A DNA stretch of 64,000 nucleotides from Ignelater luminosus (Eukaryota; Arthropoda; Insecta; Coleoptera; Elateridae): the NCBI GenBank assembly GCA_011009095.1, contig VTPC01008133.1:67806-131805 (forward strand), in the 5' to 3' direction. This document shows, piece by piece, positions 21,995 through 33,759 of the stretch. The first letter of the stretch is position 1. Each line of letters opens with the position of its first letter. The notes beneath the pieces were generated by a model, which did not search any database, was not told the DNA's origin, and worked only from the letters and a program-made list of their open reading frames with translations. Both the position numbers and the translations under genes were made by a program.

Positions 21995-23356
21995 TATACT
22001 CTGTTGCACATTTAACAGGGACTAGAACCCTTTTGAAATAAGGGTTCCGGTTCCGGTTTCGGTTCTACTTATTTTAGAAATATAGGTTTAGGTTCCGGTT
22101 CCGGTTCTATGTGGTTTAAAAGTAAAGGTTCCGGTTCTGGTTCCAGATTTTTTTTGGGTTCCGTAAGGGTTCAAATAAAAAAACATGTTTAATTGCTAAA
22201 ATAAAATTTCGCGACTCTTTTAGCATATATTAAAACAGATTATTATACATTGGAGTACCAAGATTACATATATAATTCAAATCTTTGCTGCAACAGTCAC
22301 CAATTTCAACGTTAGGTGCAATCTTTAAATAGGATAATCATTGTCTCACTTATCATGTTCAAAATTTTGGTGTTTTCCGTTTTGTTTTACAGTTACTTCT
22401 AAACTTGAAGACAGTAATGCAAAATTAATACCAAGCAAGCAAAATGCTACAAAAGGGGAAAATTAGACTTTCAATAATTATCAAATAAGATTGTTCAAAT
22501 TCAAAACTTGTGCATGATGTCGGATATTACCGAAAACATGTGACAATTAATGCAATAAATTTAACTGAATCATCAGATTTGCAAAAAAGAAGCTAAAATT
22601 TAGAAACCTCAACAATATTTAAGAAAGGTAATCAATCTGGAATATATACAATTTATCAGTGCGTTTTTAGCGAATAACTAGTAATGCATAGCCTCTAAAT
22701 GAAATAACTTGCAGTAACTTCCAAGTTCCAATGAACATGAAGCAGTTGTTATCTTGTTAGCTTTGTTTATTCTGCTGTGCTGGTCAATTAAGTTGGTCTA
22801 GTGTAAGATGTAACGGTGTAACACAAGATGAATCAGTGCATTCGGAGCCAATGTAGGTAAAATAGTACATCACTAAGTAGCGACTACTACACCGCAAACA
22901 CCAAATAGCAAATTTTATAAAGGAATGAAACAATGAGAGTCATGGAACCGAAAGTTGAAACCGAAAAGAATCGGTTCCTACTGCAAATTGAAAGGGTTCC
23001 GGTTCCGGTTCTAAATTTGACAGTGACCACAATAAAGGTTCCGATTCCGGTTCCGGTTCCGTTAAATTCAACCAGTTCCGGTACCGATTCCGGTTCTTTT
23101 GGGTTCCGGTTCTAGTCCCTGACATTTAATAACCGCATTTGGGTTTTTGTTAGTTTGACATGAATAACAAGTTATACCTAGTAATTAGACTGATGCAGAC
23201 TCAGGTATCTTCTGGAATAAAGAATTGCTAAAAGGTTATATTAAAATCAGTCAAAAATGGGAATACTTATTTTAAATAATTGATTTTTAGGCGAGGCGTT
23301 GCAAAACGTTTAAATAAAAACTTAAATGCGGTTATAAATTTGCAGCAGAGTGTATA
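21995..23356. mobile_element. Older MITE split by a hAT insertion
   Basis: The left end tatactctgttgcacattta (21,995 on) is interrupted at 22,016 and resumes at 23,122 with taaccgcattt. Joined across the insertion, this end is the inverted match of the right end near 23,324-23,356 (aaatgcggttataaatttgc and agcagagtgtata). The split, plus the target duplication of the inner element, shows that this MITE was there first. It has no coding capacity. Confidence 0.75.
22016..23121. mobile_element. Non-autonomous hAT-type element with GGTTCC repeats
   Basis: The ends are cagggactagaaccc (left) and the complement ggttctagtccctg (right), with a perfect 8-bp target duplication acatttaa at 22,008-22,015 and 23,122-23,129, which is the hAT signature. 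Both subterminal regions (about 22,040-22,170 and 22,970-23,115) hold many copies of ggttccggttc-like repeats in the same orientation, typical of multiple transposase-binding sites. No transposase frame is present; short frames across the repeats encode only low-complexity peptides. Confidence 0.9.
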
Positions 23357-23359
23357 ATC

Positions 23360-25120
23360 AGTATCTATTAAGAGTTTTCAAAAAGCAAACTGTGACACAC
23401 CAGACCAAAACTTTAAACTAAAATAGCGTTGATTATTAAGGCACTACTTGTCGAGTTATGCTGGATGGACCTAGTTCATGCTGCAGCTTGGCTATTTACT
23501 GTAGGTGGGTGAAGCAACGATGCGCATTGAACCTATGTGAAAGTAAGGTGGGGACCTCAATTCGTTTTGAAACGTCTTCTGCGAAACATTGGTACATTCG
23601 GGCATAAAGTAGTCTAATGTTCTTATCTAATAATTTGATAATTTTTTAAATTTTTGTCAGATTTTTACATATCTACAGATTTACAACCACAAGAAATGTG
23701 TAATAATTCGTTTTTTTATTTTACCCTTTTAAAAACTCATAGTATCATTTTAAGAATTTTACTACATATAATATTTAGCTCAATATACATTTAAAATTAC
23801 GCTTACCTAGCAAACAAAGTAAAAAATAAAACTAACTTTTTTCCGAGATTGTACACGAATATCTTTACGGCTACCCGTCTCTGCTTTTCAGCGTCATTCC
23901 TTTTCCGCATTGTAAATTCTCACCCGCCTACGGCAAATAGTCAAACTGTATTTTCGATGCAGCCCTGTATGTAGTGTTGTTATCTTTAAAACATGTTTCG
24001 CTTTACATCATATTAAATGCTTTAGACAAGTTAGATGTAAATTATTATTTGTTATTTATTCTTATGTCATTTACTGTCCTAATTAAAAATAGAAATAAAA
24101 AGCCAAGCCAAAATTAAAAAATAAAAAATTTAGGCCAAAGAGACAGAGTTAACCTGGAAAATTAAAAAGGAATAAATAGGTTATCAAAACTAAAAAATAT
24201 AGATAAAATAAATTAAAATATGGATTCAAACTATATTTTTGATACACACTGTATTTACTATTTAAATAGTAATAGAAGTAAAACTATGTTTCATTCCACG
24301 CTCTTTATGGATTTTATCCAAATATAGGTTTCAAGATATGATCAGTTGCAAAAAATATTCAGTACATATTTACAAATTTGCCAAAATGCTTTCAATATTT
24401 TATACAATATTGGCCTTCATTCAATGAACAATTGAAAACATTTTAACAAACACCTAAATACATACACTAAATAAAATGTTATTATGAGTAAAGTATTTAT
24501 AAGCTCATATGTACAGCTTTTATATAGTGATTATGTACAAAAGTGCTGTCTAGGTATAGTGCAGTCCAGCTGGCATATAGTAATTTGTTGAAAAGTGTCA
24601 AAATAGATAAGAGATAGAGTGTATGAGAAGTATAAGTGGATGTGGAGTGAGAGAAAATAACGTTCAAACCAAAAATGTTTGCAAAAATTTTAACAAAAAA
24701 ATAAAGGAACATCAATTTTTCTATTCTATAAAACATTCAATATTCTTTTCATGGATATGTATCATAATAGAGATAATCCTGTAACATGTTGTAATAAATC
24801 AATTGCCACCCCTACCTTGAGGGAAGATGCTAGAATGTTATATCATATACCTTTTTTTGTTTTAGTCTTCAAAGTGGATAAAATAAAATTGTAATTTTCA
24901 TGTTATATCTCAATATGTAATAATGTATATAAGTGGTTGTGTTTGAACATCTGTAAATCCTTCTTTAGCAATGTGATAACAGATCATTAAAAAATTAGCT
25001 ACTAATAGCTTACATTATTTAGGTATTCATTCTGTAATAATTTCTTAAGTAAATGCAACTTATTTTCACATGTTACATATGCTACGTGGGTCTCTAAATA
25101 AGATGTAACTAAATTCTACA
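23360..25120. other. Intron, nothing recognised
   Basis: AT-rich intron between the hAT/MITE pair and the domain II S4-S5 exon. A 79-codon minus-strand frame at 24,497-24,736 shows no known motif. Confidence 0.5.
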
Positions 25121-25125
25121 CTTAC

Positions 25126-25329
25126 CTGAAAATGAAGATAAAAAGAATAAGAAGTGAAAAGAAAATTGCTACATTATCCATAGTTCGCAGCATGACGAAA
25201 AGTTGTCTTCGTAAATTGGGCATAAACCTTACAAGCTTTAATATTCGTAAAAGACGAAACGTTCTCAAGACGGATAATCCTGAATCCCCGTGGAATTCCC
25301 CCCAAAATTTTTGACATAATTCAACGGCG
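25126..25329 (-). CDS. Ca-alpha1T: T-type calcium channel exon: domain II S4-S5
   Basis: This exon encodes the end of S3, the S4 voltage sensor ([20 protein letters not shown], with Arg or Lys at every third position), the S4-S5 linker ([19 protein letters not shown]) and most of S5 ([11 protein letters not shown]). It has a CAG acceptor and a GTAAGT donor and leaves in phase 2 (AG). Either alternative turret exon supplies the third base of a Ser codon (AGT or AGC), giving FIFSILGM. The downstream intron to the first turret exon is 14.7 kb and contains the Tigger-, hAT- and LINE-type insertions. Confidence 0.97.
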
Positions 25330-25828
25330 CTGAAAGAAAACAACAAAATATTCTTTTAAACATTATTAAAATCAAAATATAAAAAATAAAGTTTTCTCTT
25401 AAATTTAAATTGAAAATTGTTTACTTTTCTTTATCAAAATATGGCGTTAACTGTACTGCATGGACATGTAAATTATTTTATTAATCAGATCTTTTCAATG
25501 AAAATCTTAAGCCTAAATGCAAGGTTTCTGTCTGGAAACTATAAATTGAAGAGAACAGGCCGTATCGATAAATGATAAAACATTTTTGGTAATCAGGGTA
25601 ATTAAATATATGGTAGTTAACTCATAGAAATTCAGTTTTAAAATTAATTATGTCCGAATTGAAAACATCGTGTTTTCCAACTTTCTACAAAACCTATTGA
25701 CTTTATAAGACGTGTCTCTTCTTTTGATTTTAATAATTTTGATGAATTAATTCATACAGAAATCTCCTTAACGAAATCAATGTTATTTGATAGAACTGTA
25801 CAGTTGTTATTATCTGCATTAGCATACA

Positions 25829-27097
25829 TAGGTGTATACCTATGAAATGAGACTTTTTTTTCAATTTTAAACGTTTATTAACAAAAAATGGTTACAAATT
25901 TAATTTTCAAAATAATAGCCATCGCTAGCGACACATTTTACCCATCTCTCAGGCAATTTGTGAATGCCGCGCCAAAAAAATTGGCCGTCTTTGGCCGCAA
26001 ACCAATCATCGAGCCATTTTTTGGCTTCTTCGTGAGAATTGAAGCGCTGCTCGGAAAGTGCGTGGCCCATCGATGCAAACAAATGATAATCGGAAGGCGC
26101 CAAGTCTGGTGAGTAAGCCGCATGCACCAGCGGTTCCCAATCGTACGTCTCCACCAATTCCCGGGTCGCTCTTGTTCGATGTGGTGGTGCATTGTCATCA
26201 AGAAAAATTACTTTGTGACGCCGATCGGCATATTCTGGGCGTTTTCGGTGTATAGCGCTGTTCAAATCGGCCAATTGTCGTTGGTAGCGTGCACCGTCAA
26301 CTGTTTCACCTGGTTTTAATAGCTCGTACCAAATCATACCATGCTGATCCCAGAAAACACACAGCATTGCCTTGCGGCCGAAGCGATTTGGTTTGGCCGT
26401 TGATTTTGGCTTGTGGCCGGGCGGACCATACGATCGTTTACGCTTGGGATTGGAGAAATACACCCGTAACGATTCGATGCAAAAAAGACTTCCTTTTGAA
26501 CCGGGAGAGCAGCATTTCACAAGTGGTTTTTCGGTTCTCTTGCTGCCTTTCAGTCAGTTCATGCGGCACCCATCTTCCGACCTTTAAAATCATGCCCATG
26601 TCTTTCAAACGTTTGCAAATGGTTTTTTGGGTCACTCCCAACTGCTCTGCCATCATTTCTTGCGTTTGACCATCATCTTCATTCAACAATGCTTGCAATT
26701 CGGTGTCCTCAAACTTTTTCGGTGGCCGGCCACGTTCCTCGTTCTCCACGCTAAAATCACCACTTCGGAATTTTTCAAACCACCTGAAGCACTGTGCTCT
26801 GCTTAGAGCATGTCCACTGTAAGCTTCTATAAGCATTTGATGAGCTTGAGAAGCGTTTTTCTTCAATTGATAACAGAAAATCAACGATGTCCGCAAATCG
26901 TAGTTTGAAGGCACGAAATTCGACATTTTTAAGAGCGAAAAAAATGCGTTGTTGTATGAAACATCACAAACAATGAATTGAATATTGTTGACAGATGACA
27001 GACGAAAAAAATAAGACATTTGGGACAGTTTAAAAATACTCCTAGCGACATCTGTGGTCTAATAGCTGAAAGTCTCATTTCATAGGTATACACCTGG
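25829..27097. mobile_element. Mos1-like mariner element
   Basis: An approximately 1.27-kb element, the usual mariner length. The inverted ends share ggtgtatacctatgaaatga (left from 25,831) with a matching complement ending near 27,095. On the right a TA follows the end (27,098-27,099); the left flank does not show a clean TA. It holds the transposase pseudogene at 25,900-26,926. Confidence 0.9.
25900..26926 (-). pseudogene. Mariner transposase (mauritiana group), frameshifted
   Basis: Starts MSNFVPSNYDLRTSLIFCYQ at 26,926 and ends SDGYYFEN at 25,900. Visible parts: N-terminal HTH (AYSGHALSRAQCFRWFEKF), second HTH (MMAEQLGVTQKTICKRL), the WVPHEL motif, and catalytic core FLDDNAPPH and YSPDLAPSDYHLF with exactly 34 residues between the last two Asp (D34D). 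At about 26,466 the frame breaks: compared with the family's VTGDEKW block, VTG is followed directly by bases for YFSNP in another frame, so about 14 bases including the first catalytic Asp are gone. Otherwise it is nearly full length, so this is a fairly recent copy that is nonetheless dead. Confidence 0.93.
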
Positions 27098-27099
27098 TA

Positions 27100-30000
27100 A
27101 ACAGATTTATCCTGATGTATTTATTCATAATCATCAACTTGGCTATAAAAACTACATTGAAACCTGGTTTTCTGAATAAGTAGTGTCCTATTTTTGTAAT
27201 TAGAGAACTTCGGAAAGCTTTTTAATAATTTTTATAAGAAAAAGAAGAAAGAAACGAAAAATACCAAATAAGATCTGAATGAAGGATAGCCACTATGAAA
27301 TGAAAAGTAGCAATCTGCCCAAAACCTTCCTTAGCGAAACGAAAGTTAGAAAAGCACTAATTAGACCATTATTGAGGAACATTGTGATTAAACCAATTCT
27401 TAAAGAATTGTATCAAAGGAACAAGATATTTAATTCAGATTATGAAAAAGATTTCAGAAAATTGTAGCACGTACATTTTTTTTATCTTCTACGGATTGGT
27501 TGCTCATCGCCCAAACAAAATGTTAAGTCGATTAACATCAGACAATACCGACTTTTGGTTCCTGAATGATTTCGGAACATTCAAACTCTGATTGGTGTTA
27601 ATGTGCTTTACAGAAACTTTACGAACTGTGCAGCAGTATCTTATTGTTGTACAGTAGCTCTTTGTGGTTCTAATGAGCAGGGCCTTCGTGTAAGCAAAAG
27701 ATTTACAGTCTTATCAAGACTTTGACCTACTAAGATCATAAATCCAGGATAATGTTCGTTCTATTTAACGTGGCCGGTGCCCAAATACTATCAAGTATAA
27801 ATCAGTTCCACCTCAGCAGCATAAGATTTTCAAAAAAAATTCCTTTATCTCAAAAATTGAGAATATTAACAGAATAGTAGAAGGTCCGAAACAAAAGTAA
27901 TGGCAGAAAGTAGTTTTGTGGGAGGTTAGAATCGTTGCCAGAGATCTCAGTTAGGAATAGGCACCTTAGTTAAAGTTATATCTTAAGTATTGTACATACT
28001 TGTGGCTACTTTCGAATAGAAGTTCAGAGTAATCAGCAATCAACTTGATGAGATTCCACTGTTCGATTGTAATTAGTTCTTCAAACAGAAGTCAATCTAG
28101 GACTTGATTATGTACTTTTCCTGAGCATTAGGCAGAGTTATAATAACATCAATAGTATCAGTTCAGATTTCACATAATACTCTCTCCATAATGATTAAAA
28201 ACTGTGAGTATTTACTGTCATTTAGATTTTTTTACTATACAGCCCGGCGCACATTGAAGCCAGTGCATATCCTAGTTTAGTAATTTTTGTTTAATTAATT
28301 AATTAACGTATACAACCGCATATTGACCACAGCAAAACCACAGTACAGGGAAATCTAGATACAGGTCTGAGTCTGTTGTAATTAAAGTACAGTTTTCTTG
28401 TATTCTGCGTCACCCTATTTAAAAAGCCAAAAACAAGAGTTGCTGTAACTTCTTTGTTTGACATAGTAACTCTAGATTATAGATACTCATTTCTTCGTTC
28501 GATCCAGAGTCTAGCAGGGTCAACATTAAATGCTTGTAAACACTTAATGTAGCTTCTGTACTGTGTTTAATATGCTATAGCTTGGCCTGTACTGCCATGG
28601 CTAGTTACTTTCGACCTGGGCTAAACTAGACTGTGCGCCAAGCCTAATAATATGTTTGGCTGTTTTGATAGCTCTTTATCTGACTATCATCCCGAAGCTC
28701 AAGGGTTTCGGGTCCTGGCACTTTTTAAGCAAAAAGAATACATAAAACGATGTCGCCTCCAGGAAAGATATAAAGCAATGAGTCTCATGCGAGTATGATA
28801 AGTTGCATATTCAGAATTATTTCCAACCTCCGGGTTTGGCTAAAGTTTGTTGTCGGTGAAATGATCATAGTTGAAGCTACAAGGTTCAAGAGAACCGCGA
28901 CCAAAAACGTCAGCCACAAAACAACAAGAACAAGGACTACAGTTTGTAAGTATACAGAATAAAAGTCTTTAGTCTGTAGTTTTGAACTCATGCCTTTTTC
29001 TTCATTTTTGAATAATTATCTACGCAAATTTTATAGCGCCATCCCGTTGAAACCAAGGCGTTTACATCTCCCACTGTGTGTTTCAGACATTAAAATCCAC
29101 TAGTAGCTTACATTGCTTGGTAAGTTTGTTATTAAAATATTAATAGTGTTAATATTACTATACATCTTGTTAACTGTCAACTACATGTCATATTTTTATG
29201 GTTCATTTTCCTATATATAGATATGGTGTCAAGTAAAAGTACTAATATCCGGATCAAGAATTTGACTTTCTCAAAATACGCATTATGATAATCTATTCAA
29301 CCATTCTTCTAAAAGCTTTACTGTAAGATTAATTAAACAAACTAGATATTTTTTCATAGAGCTTCTGGAAAGATACTTGAAATCTAAAAAGTTCCTCAAT
29401 CTTTTGTTACCGTTTAATGACTTTATTTCAAAGTTGAACTATTTTGCCTTAAACACTTTTCATTCGATGCTTTACAAATTCAAGCAATTTTTCTTGGTTT
29501 TGCGGTTGGTAAGATTTCTGAAAGTATCCTGGCGTATTCACTCTAATTCTTGATAAAAAGGTTTTGTACTGTTGCACTTCTCTCTTTTATATACGCTTTC
29601 ATTTATTTAATTATTCTTGCTCTTATTATGTTAATTGTTAGCCAAATAAAATAGGTTTTTCTTAAAACCTAAACTTAAACGTGTTGTGTCTTGTTATGCA
29701 CATGTGTAAACAGTACGTTGACCCCCTGCATCTTGAGTTTGTATTAAGTTTATAACTTAAAAATAATATATTTTTCTATCATGTAGTTTAATTATCTTAA
29801 TTAAATTTTTGGTGTTATATTCTTTATATTAACTAAACTGTGGTTAAAATAAGGTATTGGAAGCTGTAAATAGGTTTTATGAATCTATACCTAAAATATT
29901 GTCATTCTTCTGTAAAATCAAGCAATGTTTGAGGAATTTCATACAAACTGCAGACTTGTCATGTGAACAATTTTGTTATTTCTGAGATCTATAGTCAATT

Positions 30001-30520
30001 TATTAAAAAAGTTCCTATTGTGATTCTTCTAGAATTCATGTCAGCATCTTGGAAACCGGGTTTAATATTCAAATGGATTCTTTTATAATGTTGTTACTAT
30101 ACAGTTTCCATTTTTCTATAGAACTTTATTTAGATACCCTATGAGTGGTAAGGATTTTACGGAATATCCTACATCCTGAATCTAAGAAACGATGCGTTTT
30201 AAAAATAAGTCTTTCAAGGTCATTAGACTTACTTTTAAGTAAAAGGTCTGCTGTACTATAAGTATTTCCATTCTCTACACCCAAGAAAATCAATAAAGAG
30301 CAACTCAAAACAAGACAGTCTTTTTGATCGACCCAGAGAAAAATTATTACAATGGTTTCAATAAGTTGAAAAGCAGCGGAACACGTAGTGGCTGGCGAGG
30401 CAAAACAGTCATACAATACTAAGCACAAAATTTAAAACAAACAATTTTGATTTCCCCAACCTATTTACGGAAATGATCTTATGAATCTTAAAGAAAAGTA
30501 TAAAATCGGTTAACTCCTAT
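27100..30520. other. Intron, nothing firmly recognised
   Basis: About 3.4 kb of AT-rich intron. Short frames at 27,279-27,467 (+), 28,785-28,991 (-) and 30,126-30,428 (-) have no recognisable motif. A weak inverted pair ggcgcaca/tgtgcgcc at 28,246 and 28,632 might be MITE ends but has no target duplication. Confidence 0.45.
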
Positions 30521-30532
30521 TCTTTCCAAAAA

Positions 30533-30844
30533 ATGCAGGTTTTACAAACCTTTTTAAAGAAACAAAGCAAAAATCGGCCTCCCAAACAAATTGATAACAG
30601 TATGGAAGAAAAAATATATACGGAGAAGGCTGAGAATCTGTCTATATGTATAAAGAATTCATCCATTAATAGTAACCATGATTATGCGCTGCTGTTAGAG
30701 AAGAAAGCACTTTTAAATGCCTTTGCCCTTATGGAAATTGATTTTTGCTGTGAACCGTTCAGGAAGTTTATGAATCGAATGCCACCACTTGCCGACAGTT
30801 TGTGGACACAAGCAATGTTATTCGAAATCTACAGTTGTAAGTAG
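30533..30844 (+). CDS. Unidentified exon-like open frame opposite the channel gene
   Basis: A 103-codon plus-strand frame I do not recognise. It has a normal amino-acid mix, including LLEKKALLNAFALMEIDFCC and EPFRKFMNRMPPLADSLWTQ, rather than the biased composition of chance frames here. It is bracketed by a possible acceptor (aaaaaatgcag, ending 30,538) and a perfect donor (gttgtaagtag, GT at 30,837-30,838) just before the stop. It could be an exon of a nested gene, a captured host-gene fragment carried by the transposon that begins at 30,947, or chance. No partner exon was found. Confidence 0.35.
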   Translation: MQVLQTFLKKQSKNRPPKQIDNSMEEKIYTEKAENLSICIKNSSINSNHDYALLLEKKALLNAFALMEIDFCCEPFRKFMNRMPPLADSLWTQAMLFEIYSCK

Positions 30845-30946
30845 TAAAAGAAGTTCCGTTAAAAAAATTCACAAATGTAAACTTGAGTTTGTTTTACTTA
30901 AAAGGTTTCTTTTAAAAGAGAATTTTTAAAAATTCACTTATGTATG

Positions 30947-32739
30947 TATAAGGTGTCTTAGAATTTAGTTTGCAGGCGATATCTCGGTTGCTTGAAGAGA
31001 TAAAGGATTGTTGCAGCGAAACAATGTTTACAATAGTAAGGGAGCTTTCTAATGCATACCTTTCGACATTACTATATGCTGGCCCAAAAGTAACAAAACT
31101 AAACATTTTTCTTTCAATTGACACACTCTATATTTTTCAATATTTTTCAATATTTTGATTTTCTTTATTTTCCTTTTTGTAGCTGTGTGCGGTTTACTTA
31201 CTTACGTTGCGGCGTTGCCAAATTATTCAAGTTTTTTTGATTTCTAACAAACCTTTCTATTAAAAGTTATTGAATGAACAAAACTAAGAGTATAACATTG
31301 AAAGCACTAAAAGTACAAAAAATTATAGACGATTTTCAAACTGTGTTCCTCTGGTCTCCTCACAAGCTTTAAATCTTCGTAGCACTTCCCTTGTGCAAGC
31401 AGCAGTAATCATAGCTAGTGTGATTGTACTTCACGAATACAATTCTTGAGGAGTTCTAAATTGGTAGACAGTGTCCTTTAAATAACTTAATGGGGTCAAG
31501 TCAGGCAAACGGACTAGTCAACTAATGGGATCCCTATTGCCAATCCATCTATGAGAAAACGGCATTCAAGAGGAGCACCGTCTTGTTGCCATACCATTAC
31601 AGTTTGTTCTGCGACAAGAATATCTTTCAACAGTTTGGATAACGTGTTTTGTAGAAAATCCAGATATTGTTGTCCTGTTAAAGTGCCATCGCAAAAGGGT
31701 GGCCTAATCAAATGCCCATTAAATATTCCACACCACACATTTATACCCCATACTGTTTAAAAACGAGTCTCTTGAATCCAGTGGGGATTGCCGATAGACC
31801 AATAATGGGAGTTGTGTCTATTGATAACACCATTGCTATGAAATCGGCTCTCATCGCTCCAACAAATTTGGTTTAGGAAAGCCGGAATGTCGTGTATAAT
31901 AACTTGCAAGAGGGCAATAAATTTTACTCTGCGTTCAAAATTCGTAGGTAGTAATCAATGCAATAAATGAATTTTGAAAGGGTGGAACTTTTGTTGCTTC
32001 AAGATCCTGTGAACGGTACTACTAGTCCCAAGTTCTTCTGCAAGACTACGAACAAAAACATGTCGATTTATACCAACGTATGCCAAAACGTTTATGATGT
32101 TCTCTTCACTCCTAGCAAAAGTTCGATGTTGAACATGTTTCGAATTGGGAAAGGATCTTGTGTAGATTTTCTGCTCTACTTTGTAAAATGCCATATGTGA
32201 CGGTGGACGACGATCGGGAAAACGTTGATGGTATAAGTAGGCTCTGCTTCGCTCGAATTTTCCTTACATTCCCCGTAAATAAGCAACATTTCCACATACT
32301 CGTTAGCACTAAACATAAACGGCATTTTTATACTATAACAGACATAAATCAATCTGTGTCAACTGCAACAAAATTATCTGACAGCTCACAATAATAACTT
32401 TATTTTATCGTATCCATTTTTCTCGTCAAATGGATTAGCAACAAGTTTTCGTTTCAAACAAGAATTTATTAAATAAATAAAAAAACTTGAATAATTTGGC
32501 AACGCTGCAACTTAAGTAAGTTAACCGGATACCGTTACAAAGAGGAAAATAAGGAAAATCAAAATATCGAAGAATATACAGGGTGTGTCATTTGAAAAAA
32601 AAATGTTTAGTTTTGTTATTTCTGGACCAGCATGTAGTAATGTCGGAAGATATGAATTAGAAAGTTCTCTTACTACAATCCTCTATCTCTTCAAACAACC
32701 GAGATATCGCTTGTAAACGGAATTCTGGAACACCTTATA
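30947..32739. mobile_element. Mariner-type element with roughly 280-bp inverted repeats
   Basis: The left arm (about 30,947-31,250) and right arm (about 32,475-32,739) are diverged inverted copies along their whole length; shared blocks include gcgatatctcggttg, the attttgattttc stretch and acttgaataatttggcaacg in complement. The outer ends read taaggtg and caccttata with TA on each side. The arms are far longer than the 20-40 bp typical of mariners. The transposase pseudogene lies between them on the minus strand. Confidence 0.85.
31350..32320 (-). pseudogene. Tc1/mariner-superfamily transposase, long-TIR element
   Basis: Minus-strand pieces in order: start region MLLIYGECKENSSE-like near 32,280; RFPDRRPPSHMAFYKVEQK; NIINVLAYVGINRHVFVRSL and GTSSTVHRILKQQKFHPFKI (HTH, 31,960-32,110); CWSDESRFHSNGVINRHN (31,815-31,865, first catalytic Asp in SDES); VWCGIFNGHLIRPPFCDGTL and VMVWQQDGAP (31,570-31,740, second Asp); RLPDLTPLSYLKDTVYQFRT near 31,460, where the DFFLWG part of the last block is deleted. 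Stops and frameshifts separate the pieces. It belongs to the same broad group as the relic at 14.6-15.7 kb. Confidence 0.85.
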
Positions 32740-33107
32740 TGTGATCGGAAAAGATAACTAACATCACATAGAATAAAAATTACAATTCATCGTTTCCTTA
32801 GAACATAAATGTATTTTAAAGATTCATTTTTATAATCTAGGAAATAATTTTAATTCTGCTACTTTTGATTTAAACTATGAGCTTTCGATGAACTTGATTG
32901 ATGATATGCAAATAAGCTTTTTGAGCAACTACATAAAAGAAGGTTTAACCATGGAAAATCAAGACTGAGAAAATCTTTTATAGACCGCAATATTTTTGTT
33001 GTATAAAAATAATAAATCTAAATACTATCACTTTTCTAATTCAGTTATACTTAAATGTCTATCTTCGGTAAAATAATTAGAAATAATAAATTTGTCTCTA
33101 GTCTTAC

Positions 33108-33750
33108 CTTAATATAACAATAACCCCATCAAAAACATTAAAACCATTTGAAATATAACCAAAAGGACCTTCCGCAATAACTTTGAGCAACATTTCGACA
33201 GCAAAAATGGCAGAAAATACGATATTGCTAGTTTCAACGATGACAGTTAATTCTTCCGGTTGTTTATGATATTCTATTCCCATCGATAAGGTATTTACTA
33301 AGATAGCTAATAAAATTCCTTGCTGAAAATATTTGTGCTCGACCAGAATCTTTATGTATTTTCTTGTGTACTTTAGCACTTTTATTATTCCTTTGATTGT
33401 GGTGCAAAAGGCAACATAAAATCTGGAACGTTTTGCATTTTTGTATTCTGCCTCACAGTGCCACATATCCTGACAGCATGAGTAATCGTCGTCTGGCAAT
33501 TGTTGAACGTAAATATCTTCTGCATTACCGGCACGATTATTAAGACCCTTTGAAAGAGATCCTAGGAAAGTATCTAAAGCAATTTGGCCTGTTGGCAATG
33601 CGGCATTAATAGCACCGAGAGCTAGAAGTTCTTGACACGTCATTGCTTCCCCATTCAGAAGTTCGCAGCAATCACTTGCTATTTGTTGTTGAGTTTGTAG
33701 GATTTGTTGTTGATTTGGGATTGTTGATATTTGCCAGATATTTCCGTCTC
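33108..33750 (-). CDS. Ca-alpha1T: T-type calcium channel exon: linker end, domain II S1-S3
   Basis: This is the largest exon (643 bp, entering phase 1 and leaving phase 2). The first 110 or so residues finish the I-II linker and include a Gln-rich patch ([11 protein letters not shown]) and a Cys-containing stretch ([18 protein letters not shown]). S1 ([20 protein letters not shown]), S2 ([19 protein letters not shown]) and the start of S3 ([13 protein letters not shown]) of domain II follow. [10 protein letters not shown] between S1 and S2 and the FNVFDG motif are diagnostic of Cav3 domain II. The donor is GTAAGA; AG plus C from the next exon makes Ser. Confidence 0.96.
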
Positions 33751-33759
33751 CTGCAAAAA

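Noticed and set aside
22933-23125. Two opposite-strand short frames across the GGTTCC repeats
   Set aside because: They are translations of a subterminal repeat of a hAT-type element, not proteins.
26289-26669. 126-codon plus-strand frame
   Set aside because: Antisense of the mariner transposase, whose minus-strand frames show the real motifs.
28240-28645. Inverted pair ggcgcaca / tgtgcgcc as possible MITE ends
   Set aside because: The matching core is only about 8-13 bp and no target duplication is visible.
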